The notes under the pieces: model-generated
Databases searched by the model: none
Told to the model about the DNA's origin: nothing
What the model saw: only the letters and a program-made list of their open reading frames with translations
Position numbers and translations under genes: made by a program
Part shown: piece after piece, positions 13,446 through 23,191 of the stretch
Position numbering within the stretch: position 1 is the first letter of the stretch
Layout: every line of letters begins with the position of its first letter
NCBI GenBank assembly: GCA_947000775.1
Contig: CAMQGK010000334.1
Location: forward strand, 3,069,501 to 3,133,500
Direction of reading: 5' to 3'
DNA length: 64,000 bases
From: Pterois miles
Lineage: Eukaryota > Chordata > Actinopteri > Perciformes > Scorpaenidae

Positions 13446-13479
<34 letters not shown>
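13446..13479. repeat. (GT)n microsatellite
   Basis: About 17 GT units. Confidence 0.97.
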
Positions 13480-13481
<2 letters not shown>

Positions 13482-14171
13482 AGTTAATAAGTTGCTTTCC
13501 ATCCCTACGGTAGTTACATTGAAACTGCCAAGCGACCTGTTTCCTGTAACTACCAATTATAAGAGCCGTTTTCTCTCTTCGCACCCACACACTGCTCTAT
13601 AAGGTGCCCCCAGATGCTTAACTAACCAATCTGAAGTAGAGGAAGAATATCATTTCAATTTCCAACATCTGTCTAGCTAAAGACTTAAGTAGCAGACACT
13701 CCAGAGACCATCTTCTTGAACATATTACTATTACTCCCATTTTTGCTACTTAAAAATAAAGAGGAGAAAAAGACAGAATAGTTAACAACTTCCAGTTGTA
13801 TTTCTCAGCTTTCGATGATGGATCCCCTATTGAATTGAACCAGACAGACATTTTATCGAATGTCTGCCAAAGAACAAACATATTGCAGAGATAAGCAAAA
13901 ATGCATGAGGTATTAAAACTACATTTAATTAGAAGAACAGAACAGATGTGCCCAATATTCACTGTTTACAGCTTGAGAAATGCACAGTTTGGTTATTTAT
14001 ATGTCATCTAATTATAAAGTGAATACTTTTTTGGCAGTTAGCTGACTTTTTTGACAGGCATGTGTCAGTTGTTAGATTTAGCCGGCTGAGTAAACAGTGA
14101 TTACCATTACATTTACATTCAACACGGGTCATATTAACAGCATATATTCAGATGTAAGCCTTACTCCGAGT
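13480..14171. other. Gene-free stretch
   Basis: Nothing recognisable; the 70-codon minus-strand frame at 13750-13962 has no domain. Confidence 0.5.
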
Positions 14172-14360
14172 TTAGCATTTTCCGATTAAGACATATGGGA
14201 TATGGGGGATATGGGAACATGCCGATATTACACAGGTTTTAGGTGGATTCTTTGGACATGTATACTGCGTACTCAGAATACGTTTCGGCACACTGTCTCT
14301 TGCCTGTTTGTGGACAGCAACAGATTAGCGGACCAATCGACTAAGAGGGGGCAGCCCTAG
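14172..14360 (+). mobile_element. hAT-type 3' end fragment
   Basis: Ends 'CGACTAAGAGGGGGCAGCCCTA', the reverse complement of the TAGGGCTGCCCCC start that I recall for fish hAT elements; upstream 'ACAGATTAGCGGACC' fits the same family. No partner terminus is found, so the copy is 5' truncated. Confidence 0.45.
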
Positions 14361-15383
14361 TAGACTTATTTTTTAATCCATTTGTGTGCTTCCAAATAGC
14401 TTTGCCAATTCATCAATTTTCAATGTTTTGCTTTGTTTGTTTTAAAGCTCAAATCGATCATTTCTTGACAACAGGTAAAATTATTTTGAAGAAATTGTCA
14501 TTGTTATGACTATTGACAATACAAACCTTAATATTAAAAAATGCATCAGAAATCTAATAACTTGATATAGCTGTGTAAAAGTGTTGTGACTCTTGATTAA
14601 TGTCTTCTCCATAAATTTTGAGACCATAATAATACCAGCTTCCAACTTACAGTTTTGATTTTTCAGTGGCAGGCTCCTGCTGTGTTTATTTTGCCTTTAA
14701 TTATACCAAGTTCATTTAATTTTAATTTCCTTTTTTGGTTTGGCATTTCTTGTGTAGTGCAGTAGGAGTTGCTGTCTACGGTGCATTATGAGTCAAACCA
14801 CTAGTCCATCATTTTCATCTAGGAAGTGACTGACAAGCCTGTTATTCCACCACAGAATGAGAGACAGAAACTGTGAAAGACAGAAAAGGCAACAAGTAGA
14901 ACAAGAGACAGATGGATACTTCCCACACAGTGGATGCCCAGGAAATGTAATGTGTAATTGTCTCACACAAGTGCCTAACCTTTGCTTGACTCCACCAGAT
15001 GAAGAGAGACAAATGGCGGGGGAGAGGTACTCTAACAAGATGGGTCTCATGGGTTGATTATGGTGTAAGAAGCATCTTCCTGTTTAACCCTTGTATTCTT
15101 TACACCAATCTCAAAAATGACTCATATGACATAAATGCACTGTGTTGCGTATTTTGCTGATGATGTGCATGTATTCAGCCATTCACTACTGTTCATGAAC
15201 CATACAAACACTAGACAGAATGGCAGTGACACGCCGTTTTGCACATTTTATAGTGTTATGCTGCAGAAAATCCATGTTTCACCGTCCTCGCTGCACTTCT
15301 GATCACATCCAACAGTGATGTCATGGTGTACTGGCACAACCTAGAGCACACATCTTCATCATTGCCACGAGTGAGCTGATAGT
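14361..15383. other. Gene-free stretch
   Basis: AT-rich with no supported gene. Frames of 85 and 66 codons lie on opposite strands over the same interval (14793-15057), which argues against either being real. Confidence 0.5.
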
Positions 15384-15838
15384 TAGGGCTGGGCAATATT
15401 GAAATTCCCCTACTGACGATAAATAAATACAATACACAATATTATCACTGAAGAGAGACGTACATACATGTAAGTATCTATAGAGTGGAGATGCATATGA
15501 TACAATACCCACAAGTGACCAAAAAGTGGTGATAATAGGCGGTAAACACTATTTTACACAAGGGCATGCTGAGATCCATAACTCGGATGAATCAACTATT
15601 ATTTTTATTAAATAATACATTTGTCAACATCAATGCTCAAAATGCATGAACTTCCTAATCAACAACACAACGTGCACCATGTGCTTCTTCTATCCGTCTA
15701 TCTCTCTCTCTCTCAACCACACACCGACACTCACTAACGTTAAACACACAACCCATGCCCTGACTCACTCCTTTAAACTACATTAACCCCTAACGACTAG
15801 GCCCGGCAGCCCGCCAGGCTGGTAACACACTGCCAGAA

Positions 15839-16262
15839 ACCTTGCTGTCTCGCTGCAGTATCTGTGGCTTGGTAAGTTCCATTTCCTTGAATCTGTTTTT
15901 TCAACTGTATGGATAGAAACCATTTCTTTTACAATGTACCTGGTAACTGCCCTCTTACAGTCTCGCCACTGTTGACTGTCACATTTATTTGTTGTTGCCT
16001 TGGCGAAAAGCGCCCATGATTGAAGGGTGACTGCTTGCCGTGTTCGGAGTTTCAGTCTGGCTGCTCTTTGTGGATAGAGTCGGTGGAAGACTTGCAGACT
16101 TTGCTGAATGGTGAGTTTTAAGACGGGAGCAGATATTAGTGGGGTTTCCATCTTTAGTCCCAGATTGTTTACTGCACAACTAACAAATCCCTTTTTACCA
16201 TTCTGTGGCTCTGCTTTTTAGTTTGGTTTAAAACCAAAGAATTGCCAAATAGGCACATTTAC
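15839..16262 (-). pseudogene. hAT (ZBED-like) transposase pseudogene, N-terminal part
   Basis: Read on the minus strand from 16262: VNVPIWQFFGFKPN then a stop; further on IC-stop-LC gives the C-x2-C pair of a BED zinc finger, followed by NPTNICSRLKTHH, the usual NTSN-x-x-x-HL-x-x-HH half of the finger (here R replaces the usual first H). After a proline/serine linker there is a frameshift near 16005-16010. The other frame continues FAKATTNKCDSQQW and then AVTRYIVKEMVSIHTVEK, which in hAT proteins opens the catalytic region ('A[VI]T-x-YI-x-K-x-M-x-P-x-x-T[VE]E'). The next residues, LPSHRYCSETA, match the 'LPSR' region. Everything beyond is missing. Two internal breaks and the missing catalytic core mean it cannot encode an active enzyme. 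The residues are read from the sequence; the ZBED/hAT assignment is from memory. Confidence 0.75.
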
Positions 16263-16267
16263 ATTCT

Positions 16268-16717
16268 TCAGGGTATCTGAAGGGTTCAAAAAGCCAAATT
16301 TAAAACTTATCAAGACCTTTCTAAGCCATTATAAATGCAATTTAAGACTCATTTCATGTCTATTTAAGACCACTATGAATGCATTTTAAGACCTACTTCA
16401 CATCCACAATGGAAAGAAAGTACTAAGGAAGAAAATTTGGACATCAGTATCATCTCAGCACCTCAGCTTTTAGTGTAGGTGTAGCTCCAAACTGTCTGGA
16501 TATAGTTTTGTTACACTGCGCTCATAAAAACAAAACATTTAAAACGCAAGATAATGCATTTCTTTTGAAATGAAAGTAACATTGCTGCTTGAATGAATTA
16601 ATTTTCAAGACATTTCGTGAGATTTTAAAACATCTTGAGGCCTTAGATTCAGGTTATTGAATTTTAGACTTTTTTTTTTTTTTTTTTTTTACTTTTAAAG
16701 ACCCCCACGGGAGCCCT
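16268..16717 (-). repeat. Interspersed repeat with T21 tract inside the hAT element
   Basis: Right end 'CCCACGGGAGCCCTG', left end near 'CAGGGTATCTGAAGGG'. The body repeats TTTAAGAC and AAGACC blocks, and a run of about 21 T lies at 16670-16690. I recall a fish family starting CAGGGTTCCCGCGGGTC with such AAGTCTTAAA repeats; its class is not certain. Confidence 0.5.
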
Positions 16718-16961
16718 GATTCTTTTTACTGACAGCAGTGGGCATCCTACCTGCTGGAGCATACGCCTGGCAATGTAGCCTCCGACAATGTGGTGAAGCA
16801 TACAGAAAGCAGGAGAGAGAGCGAGAGAGACACTGAATATAGCACAAAACTCAAAACAGGTGTTCCAACACTGCATATTGTTCTGTTATTGTGGCCGCGT
16901 GAGAAACATTATCGAACCAATATTGTGTTGTGCGATTATCTCGTCATTTCGCCCAAGCCTA

Positions 16962-18180
16962 CTTGGTCAGCAAAAACAACTGGTGGAAACATGTTTTTCT
17001 TTCCTAAAGAGCACCAACACAGTGAATCAAGGAAGAAAGAAATATTACTTTCCTCTTCCACCTCTTTGTTCTGCTGTGTCACACTGAGTATCAGCCTCCT
17101 CTCAGGAGAAAGACCAGAACTTCACAGTTTGATCAACTTGTAAGATTCTCCACTGTGTGTTTCAAGAGACTCATACCTGCTCCGTTTCACCTCTCTTAAT
17201 TAACAGAGGTGGGGATGAAGCAAACATTAAGTGGAAGACAGGCATGAAATAACAAGAAAGGAAAATGAGAGATACAGGACAGATCTCATGGCGACCACAG
17301 GCTGTGCTCCTGTTCAAGTCTTTTGATTAGAAAAATACTTGCTCCATCAACCGGATCTCCATGGTGATAGAAAAATAGGGGCCTAGCTGGTGACTAAGAC
17401 GTAACTGCTACATTTGATGCACTCAGACTCACAAAATCAGACTCGATCACAGCCAGACACACACTCGGTTGAAAAGGGTTTTGTGTGGTTTCCTATAATC
17501 AAACTGAAAAGCCTAATTGTATTATATTATATGTTAGAACTACATTTGCATCAGAAGTAAACGATTTTTGAGGCCAGTGCTCATGACAGTTAAGAGAGAG
17601 AAGTTAAGACATAAAACATCGAATAAAAACTGATAATTGCTAAATACTGAACCAAATGTAAACACTTCTCATGCATGTGAATACAGTACAATCATGCAGT
17701 AGACCTCCTGCGTGAGGAAGCACATCCTCCTTTGTTATCTTTGGCTGGAACAAAAACCTGCCAAAGTCTTGTTCCTCCCAAGGAAAAAGAAAAAAAAAAA
17801 AATCAATTTCAAGGATTTCCCCAATGTTGGTGAGACTTCATCTCACATTGGTCGACCTTACAAAATGCCTGTGGATATTTACACACCAATTTCACAGACA
17901 TGGCTAAAATGAGGCCTCCCTGCCTTTGTTCACCCTTGAAACTGCGTCGGTTAGAAACCCATTGTAAACCCACGCTAGGTGTGGCCTCTTACAAACCGTT
18001 TAGAGCCACCTGTCAAGTCCAAAAAGGTAAAAATTTGACATTCAAAACAGAACCCCATTTTAAATTTGCCTTGTGTGTCGTAGTGCTTCAAGAATAACTT
18101 CATTAAATCTTAAAAATCATCCTTTCACTCCCTTTTCTTGAGACTTTCAAGTCTGTAGCTTTTCTGAGCACACACAACAG
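16962..18180. other. Gene-free stretch
   Basis: No supported gene. An A-rich run (17786-17801) is the only low-complexity feature. Frames of 60-70 codons have no recognisable domains. Confidence 0.5.
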
Positions 18181-19240
18181 TGATGTACTGATAGACCCTG
18201 GAAGGCGTTAACTCTTGTAGCAACTGTTCATTGTGTAATAACTGAGCATAATGTAATAATCTAAATAAATCATAATAAATAAATAAATCCTAATGTTATA
18301 ACCAGGAAATAATGTAAGAAAACCATTAGTGCATAACATACTTACAGTTTTTTGTTTGTAATGTAGCAACTTATTACATTATGAAAAATTTTACTATTAT
18401 AAAGTAAGCAAAAAAGTGTTGAATAATGTAATAAATTCAGTGAATAGTGTAGTGTATGCAATATGTATAGAACTCAGCCATAGCTCACAATAGGCCCTGG
18501 TATGTTGTGATTATATCACAGCAGGAGTGCTGTTCAGCCCATCACAAAGCAGAGCAGCAACAACCATATCAGCTGTGATATAATCACAACATATCATGGC
18601 CTGAAGTTAGCTATTACTTTTAATGCTCATCAAGTATGGTAATACGCAAGTTAGAGACACATTCCAGTTTAAATTGTATTTTATTAACAATGTTCATAAT
18701 AAAATAAGTCCACCTGGGCTCACTGCCAAGGGAAAGGCATATTTCCTTTTTCATCACAGGCTAGCATTTTATTGATTTAATTACTTGGATCTTTATTTAC
18801 ATTTCTGATTGTTGCTATTTATTGTGCAACCACTGAAAAAGTGTCCAGCATCTGTCGGGCGACTTTGGAAATTGCTCGTACTAGGCTTGCCTTTTTTGTT
18901 AGGCGGAGGTGTGTTCCTTGGCATGGCAAGGATGTAGCTCCACTTTCTCCAGTCCCTGAGTTTTGGTTGTTAATAGCTCTGGAGAGAAGTTTCACTGTGG
19001 CCACTTACGGCTTACATCAGATAGTTTCTCAACTGTGGTGCAGTGGCTGGTATTGATGTGTTGGTTACTAGGTTTGAAATATAATATTTTTCTTGTATTT
19101 TAATGATGCAAATTATATTAATTACACAAAAAAATGTTATTCCGCTATGCATGTGTTATTTTTACAGTATGTGCTAATTATTACATTTACATTTAAAGTA
19201 TTACATTATGCACAGTTATTACATTACTTAAAGAGTTGTT
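18181..19240. repeat. AT-rich repeat with recurring TTATTACATTATG-like motifs
   Basis: Both edges are rich in the motif TAATGTAATAA and its complement (about 18230-18460 and 19150-19225), in opposite orientation. Between them lie the palindrome at 18493-18601 and an unassigned 350-bp block. This could be a degenerate element with long AT-rich ends; I cannot define exact termini. Confidence 0.4.
18493..18601. repeat. Large palindrome, 30-bp arms, 49-bp loop
   Basis: Arm 1 is 18493-18522, arm 2 is 18572-18601. The reverse complement of arm 2 equals arm 1 at 28 of 30 positions; the shared core is 'TATGTTGTGATTATATCAC'. This would form a strong cruciform or RNA hairpin. It may be a small foldback element. 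Confidence 0.85.
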
Positions 19241-21125
19241 GCCACACACCACAACTCTTTAAGTCAGGATTAAACTCAGGCCCAGAGAGCATAAGAAATG
19301 TCATCTTATCAAAATCAGGGCAGAAAGGTGATCGAGTTGAGAGAACAAAGGTACTTCAAGCAACTGGTGATAAATAACTCCAATAATACCAGGCTCACGT
19401 GGGGTGCATACCAATTCTTATAAAAGCTCTAAGTGACCCCAATTAAGCGTCCTAGTTTTGAAATCAATCAATCTCTCATTTTTTACAAAGGGAAATGTGT
19501 CACATGTCAGAAACATTCTTTCATGTTGGTGTGTAAGTAGCTTTTTGTTCAGGACAAATTAAGAGAGGACGCCTCAGAGGAAGATAAAACAAATGCAGAG
19601 TCATGAAAAAGAGATGACTGTGAAGAGACTGTGATTTTAAAAGCCCCTGGCTAACTGACTAATCTAATTTTGACAACACCTGTTTCAGAGTTTTGCTTTA
19701 CCCACTGTTTCAGCACCGGGGGAAGCTCACATCAGACAGCTATCGGCCTCTTCTCAGCGAAGTCCCAGAGCGTTTGTGAACAGACCTCCACTGATATAGA
19801 CGCCCCTGTGGAGAAACCTCCACTATTTTACACCACATATTTGCTCAGTTTGTAGTGAGATATAAAGACTTAGCATGCTCCATTACTGATGACACAAATT
19901 GCATACTTTCAGATTAAGGGTGTAATGGGAAAAAAAAATGTCATCTGATCACAAACCAGCTATACCCATTAAACTGTGAGCCAATGTGTCTTATAATATA
20001 ATGTAAGTGGTTTAAATTTATGCATGTTTTTCATTCTTTGTATTTCTTTTTTTCTCTAAATTAAATGTTTAAAGCTATTTTTCTCTTACAGTCTTACAGT
20101 TTATTTCCCCTTTTTTTCAATTCACCAATATCAAACTTGCATAAGAAATTACTGTATAGAGTATAGTATATATGAGACTTGTTAAATTAGCTCCATTCAA
20201 TAACAACTGTTGAGTTCATATCAGTTACGGCCCTGAACTCTGAGAACTGCTGGAGTGAATGTGGAGTCATCATGTTTAACATTTCATTATGTAAGAGCGA
20301 TCTATTTTTCTTGCCTGAAAAGTAAAAGTATTATTTACTGAGTTGTTATATTCATGAGACTACTATTAGCTGTGATTTTATAATAACTGCATAGCTTGTA
20401 TGTGTCTTTGTTCCTGTTTTTCGGATTCAGATTCCTGTTTTTGTTTTGTTTTGTCATTTTTAGGCCTACTTTTAACACACTGCACACATAACATTATTCC
20501 TATTTTATACTATGGTGATTTGCCCACTCCTGCATGTTAGATTACACCCATAACTTCTCTTTATAAGCGCACCCATTAAAGCAAATCAAATTCAACAACA
20601 AGGCAACATGCATACCTTACAATCAGAAACTAGCTCAGCATTTTAAGTTAGTCAGAATATGGGTTTAAACTGCTTATACCAGGCTGGGCTTGCCCCACTC
20701 TTCAGCCATGATTTACATCCAATGTCAGCGTTAAGTGCCAACGCAGGAAATAGTGTGCCCTTTATAAAGCGAGGCACAAAGTAAAGGAGCAGAGGTTGGA
20801 TGGTGGATGGGCAAGCAGTGTGTCCTGCTTTCATGCAGCAGAACAGAGTCTGATTGACAGAACTACTGCAGTTTGCTCTGTAACTGTAACCACAACCTTT
20901 CCCTAACCTTAACCAAGTGTTCGTGTTAGCTGACAATCCCTAACCATACCATAACCATATTCAGTTTGCCATAAAAGATGGCTCTATTGCAAAATTGGGG
21001 TTATTTACCAAATAAAAAGAGGAGGAAGAAGAAATACAGCCAGTCATTTTCACATGTCAACTGTTTTCAGATGAACCTAACTTGACTGTGACTCACAATG
21101 ACCAAACTCTATCTGATACATAAAG
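19241..21125. other. Gene-free stretch
   Basis: No supported gene. Mostly AT-rich; the longest frame (20652-20936, minus, 94 codons) has no recognisable domain. Confidence 0.5.
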
Positions 21126-22386
21126 AACATATGCAGAGGTGAAAGTACTCATCTTTTACTTAAGTAAAGTGTATAAATACTCTGTTACATTTTAAAGACT
21201 CAAAACATTTATAATTCTTATATTTTCAGAATATACTTGAAGCACACAAAGCTAAAATACCTTAGGGCTGTCAAGTTAACACGATAATAACGTCTTAAAG
21301 CAAATTCATTTTAACACTACTTATTTCTTTAATGCTTTAAGGCAACTTGTGATTATTAGGTTGTAGCAGGCTCCGTTATAAAAATGGACTGAAGATAATT
21401 GCATCATATTAAACTAGAAAACCTAAGAAATCCATTTGCATCAACTAAGTCATCCTAGCTTGTTGTGAAGGGTAAGGTAAAGTAAAATAAAGTAAAGGTC
21501 AGGTGATGACAAACTGGCATGGCCATTTTCAAAGGGTTCACTTGACCTCTGACCTCAAGATAAGTGAATGTAAATGGGTCCTATAGGTACCCACCAGTCT
21601 CCCCTTTACAGACATGTCCACTTTATGATAATCACATGCAGTTTGGGGCAAGTCGCAGTCAAGTCAGCACACTGACACACTGACAGCTGTTGTTGCCTGT
21701 TGGGCTGCAGTTTGCCATGTTGTGATTTTAGCATATTTTTATGCTAAATGCAGTACCTGTGAGAGTTTCTGGACAAAATTTCCCATTGTTCTGTGTTGTT
21801 AATTGTAATAAATAATATATGTAAATATGTACATACATTTGCTTAAAGCAAGCATATTTGCCCACTCCCATGATAAGAGTATTAAATACTTGACAAATCT
21901 TCTTTTAAGATACATTTTGAACAGATAAAAAATGTGTGATTAATGGTGATTAACTATTGACAATGACACCAATAATCATGATTAAATACTTTAATCGACA
22001 GCCCTAAAGTCCTCATTGTGCATAATAGCCAATTTCAGAAGATATACATTATATTATTTGATTTTACTGTATTTATTGATGCATTAATGTCTACATCACT
22101 TTAGTAAATTAAGATAATATAAGATGAACCTTTATTAATCCCCGGAGGGAAAATTTAGTGTTCCAGTTAGTAATGTAGGCTTATTTCTTAATATATATTA
22201 CTGCCAAGTAGCTTGTTAATTTCACCAAGGGATCAATAAACAGGCTGTTTATCCACAATAATATGTCATTGTGTATTTGTTGATCCAAATCTGAATAATT
22301 TGTAACTTAAGATATCGAATACTACCTCAAAATTGTGCATAAGTACAGTTCTTGAGTAAATGTTACTTTCCACCACTGAACATATG
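21126..22386 (+). mobile_element. hAT element with perfect 8-bp target duplication (outer)
   Basis: The element proper is 21134-22378, beginning CAGAGGTGAAAGTACTC and ending 'GTTACTTTCCACCACTG', which are inverted repeats. AACATATG lies immediately on both sides (21126-21133 and 22379-22386), an exact 8-bp duplication as hAT transposases make. A second TIR element occupies 21263-22006, leaving about 500 bp of its own sequence. A CCTTTATTAATCCCCGG stretch near 22130 resembles the 3' tail of an L2-like LINE in minus orientation. No transposase frame. Confidence 0.85.
21263..22006 (+). mobile_element. Nested TIR element, TAGGGCTGTCA family, full length
   Basis: Begins TAGGGCTGTCAAGTTAAC and ends TTAATCGACAGCCCTA. 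The body matches the copies at 34085-34505 (same strand), 43161-43878 and 55050-55660 (opposite strand). Shared blocks include 'GACCTCTGACCTCAAGATA', 'GTCCACTTTATGATAATCAC', 'ACAGCTGTTGTTGCCTGTT' and 'GCAGTTTGCCATGTT'. It lies inside the outer hAT element and so is younger. Flanking octamers AAATACCT and AAGTCCTC are not a convincing duplication. Non-coding. Confidence 0.85.
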
Positions 22387-22680
22387 TGAAATTTCTTGTA
22401 TAAGTGCCTTTTAGTAAGTTTCATTTTTGTGGTTTTGTAGAAACAGCACAAGTTCCATTGACCAGGATTTGGTAGATCTGCACTGATGGCTCGATCTACT
22501 GTAGCTACCAAAGAAAAAAGAACTATGAGTGCAGTTATTTCAGCTGAGGATGCCAAACTGCCTGTCAGCCGCTGGGCTTCAGTGGGATTATACACTCTGT
22601 CCTCGCTCAATGACAGAAGATGCAAATATACTATAACACTGAGCCAAGCCAGAGACCACCCTGGAGACACACACAAACCC

Positions 22681-22683
<3 letters not shown>
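22387..22683. other. No feature seen
   Basis: The frame from 22486 runs through this segment but depends on the adjacent GT tract for its length and has no recognisable domain. Confidence 0.5.
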
Positions 22684-22772
<89 letters not shown>

Positions 22773-22780
22773 AGAGAGAG
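22684..22780. repeat. (TG)n microsatellite followed by (GA)n
   Basis: About 42 TG units (22684-22768) then a short GA run. Long frames on both strands (up to 192 codons) owe their length to it. Confidence 0.97.
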
Positions 22781-23191
22781 TGAGGCTGAGAGCAAGAACA
22801 AGAGTGGGGTATAGTGAAAAGTTAAAAGTGAAAGACAGAGTCACACTGAGGTCAGGATGTGGTAAAGACAGGAATAAAAATGGCAGTAAAAACAGAAAGC
22901 AAGAAGAAATATTTATGGCTGCCTTAAAAGTTTTTACATATGTATGAAAATGAACACCCTAACAAGTCAACTGGTGTTCAGCTAATGCGAGAAATGTTGA
23001 CTTAGCTCTGTTACAGTCTACAATCATGACACTTTTTTGTGTGTTTGTCGTATAGGCAGCTTGACATGAAGAAAAAAACACTCATCCCAAACTGCAACCA
23101 CCACCTGACTACTATTCTAATGATATGCTGATATTGAAAAAAGCAAAAAGAAATATTCAGGGAATAGTAAACCGAAACATAAACAGACAGT
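22781..23191. other. No feature seen
   Basis: Purine-rich start, then unique AT-rich DNA with no supported gene. Confidence 0.5.

Larger units (their letters stand above)
15384..16961 (-). mobile_element. hAT element with decayed ZBED-type transposase
   Basis: Left end TAGGGCTGGGCAATATTG and right end 'TTTCGCCCAAGCCTA' are approximate inverted repeats. Between them the minus strand carries a BED-finger hAT transposase pseudogene, and a further repeat with an A/T tract is inserted at about 16268-16717. No clear 8-bp duplication remains (CTGATAGT against CTTGGTCA). Confidence 0.6.

Noticed and set aside
13261..13590. 109- and 133-codon minus-strand frames
   Set aside because: They overlap each other in different frames and one passes through a GT tract; no domain.
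21255..22014. 8-bp target duplication of the inner element at 21263-22006
   Set aside because: AAATACCT and AAGTCCTC share only about half of their positions, which is not convincing.
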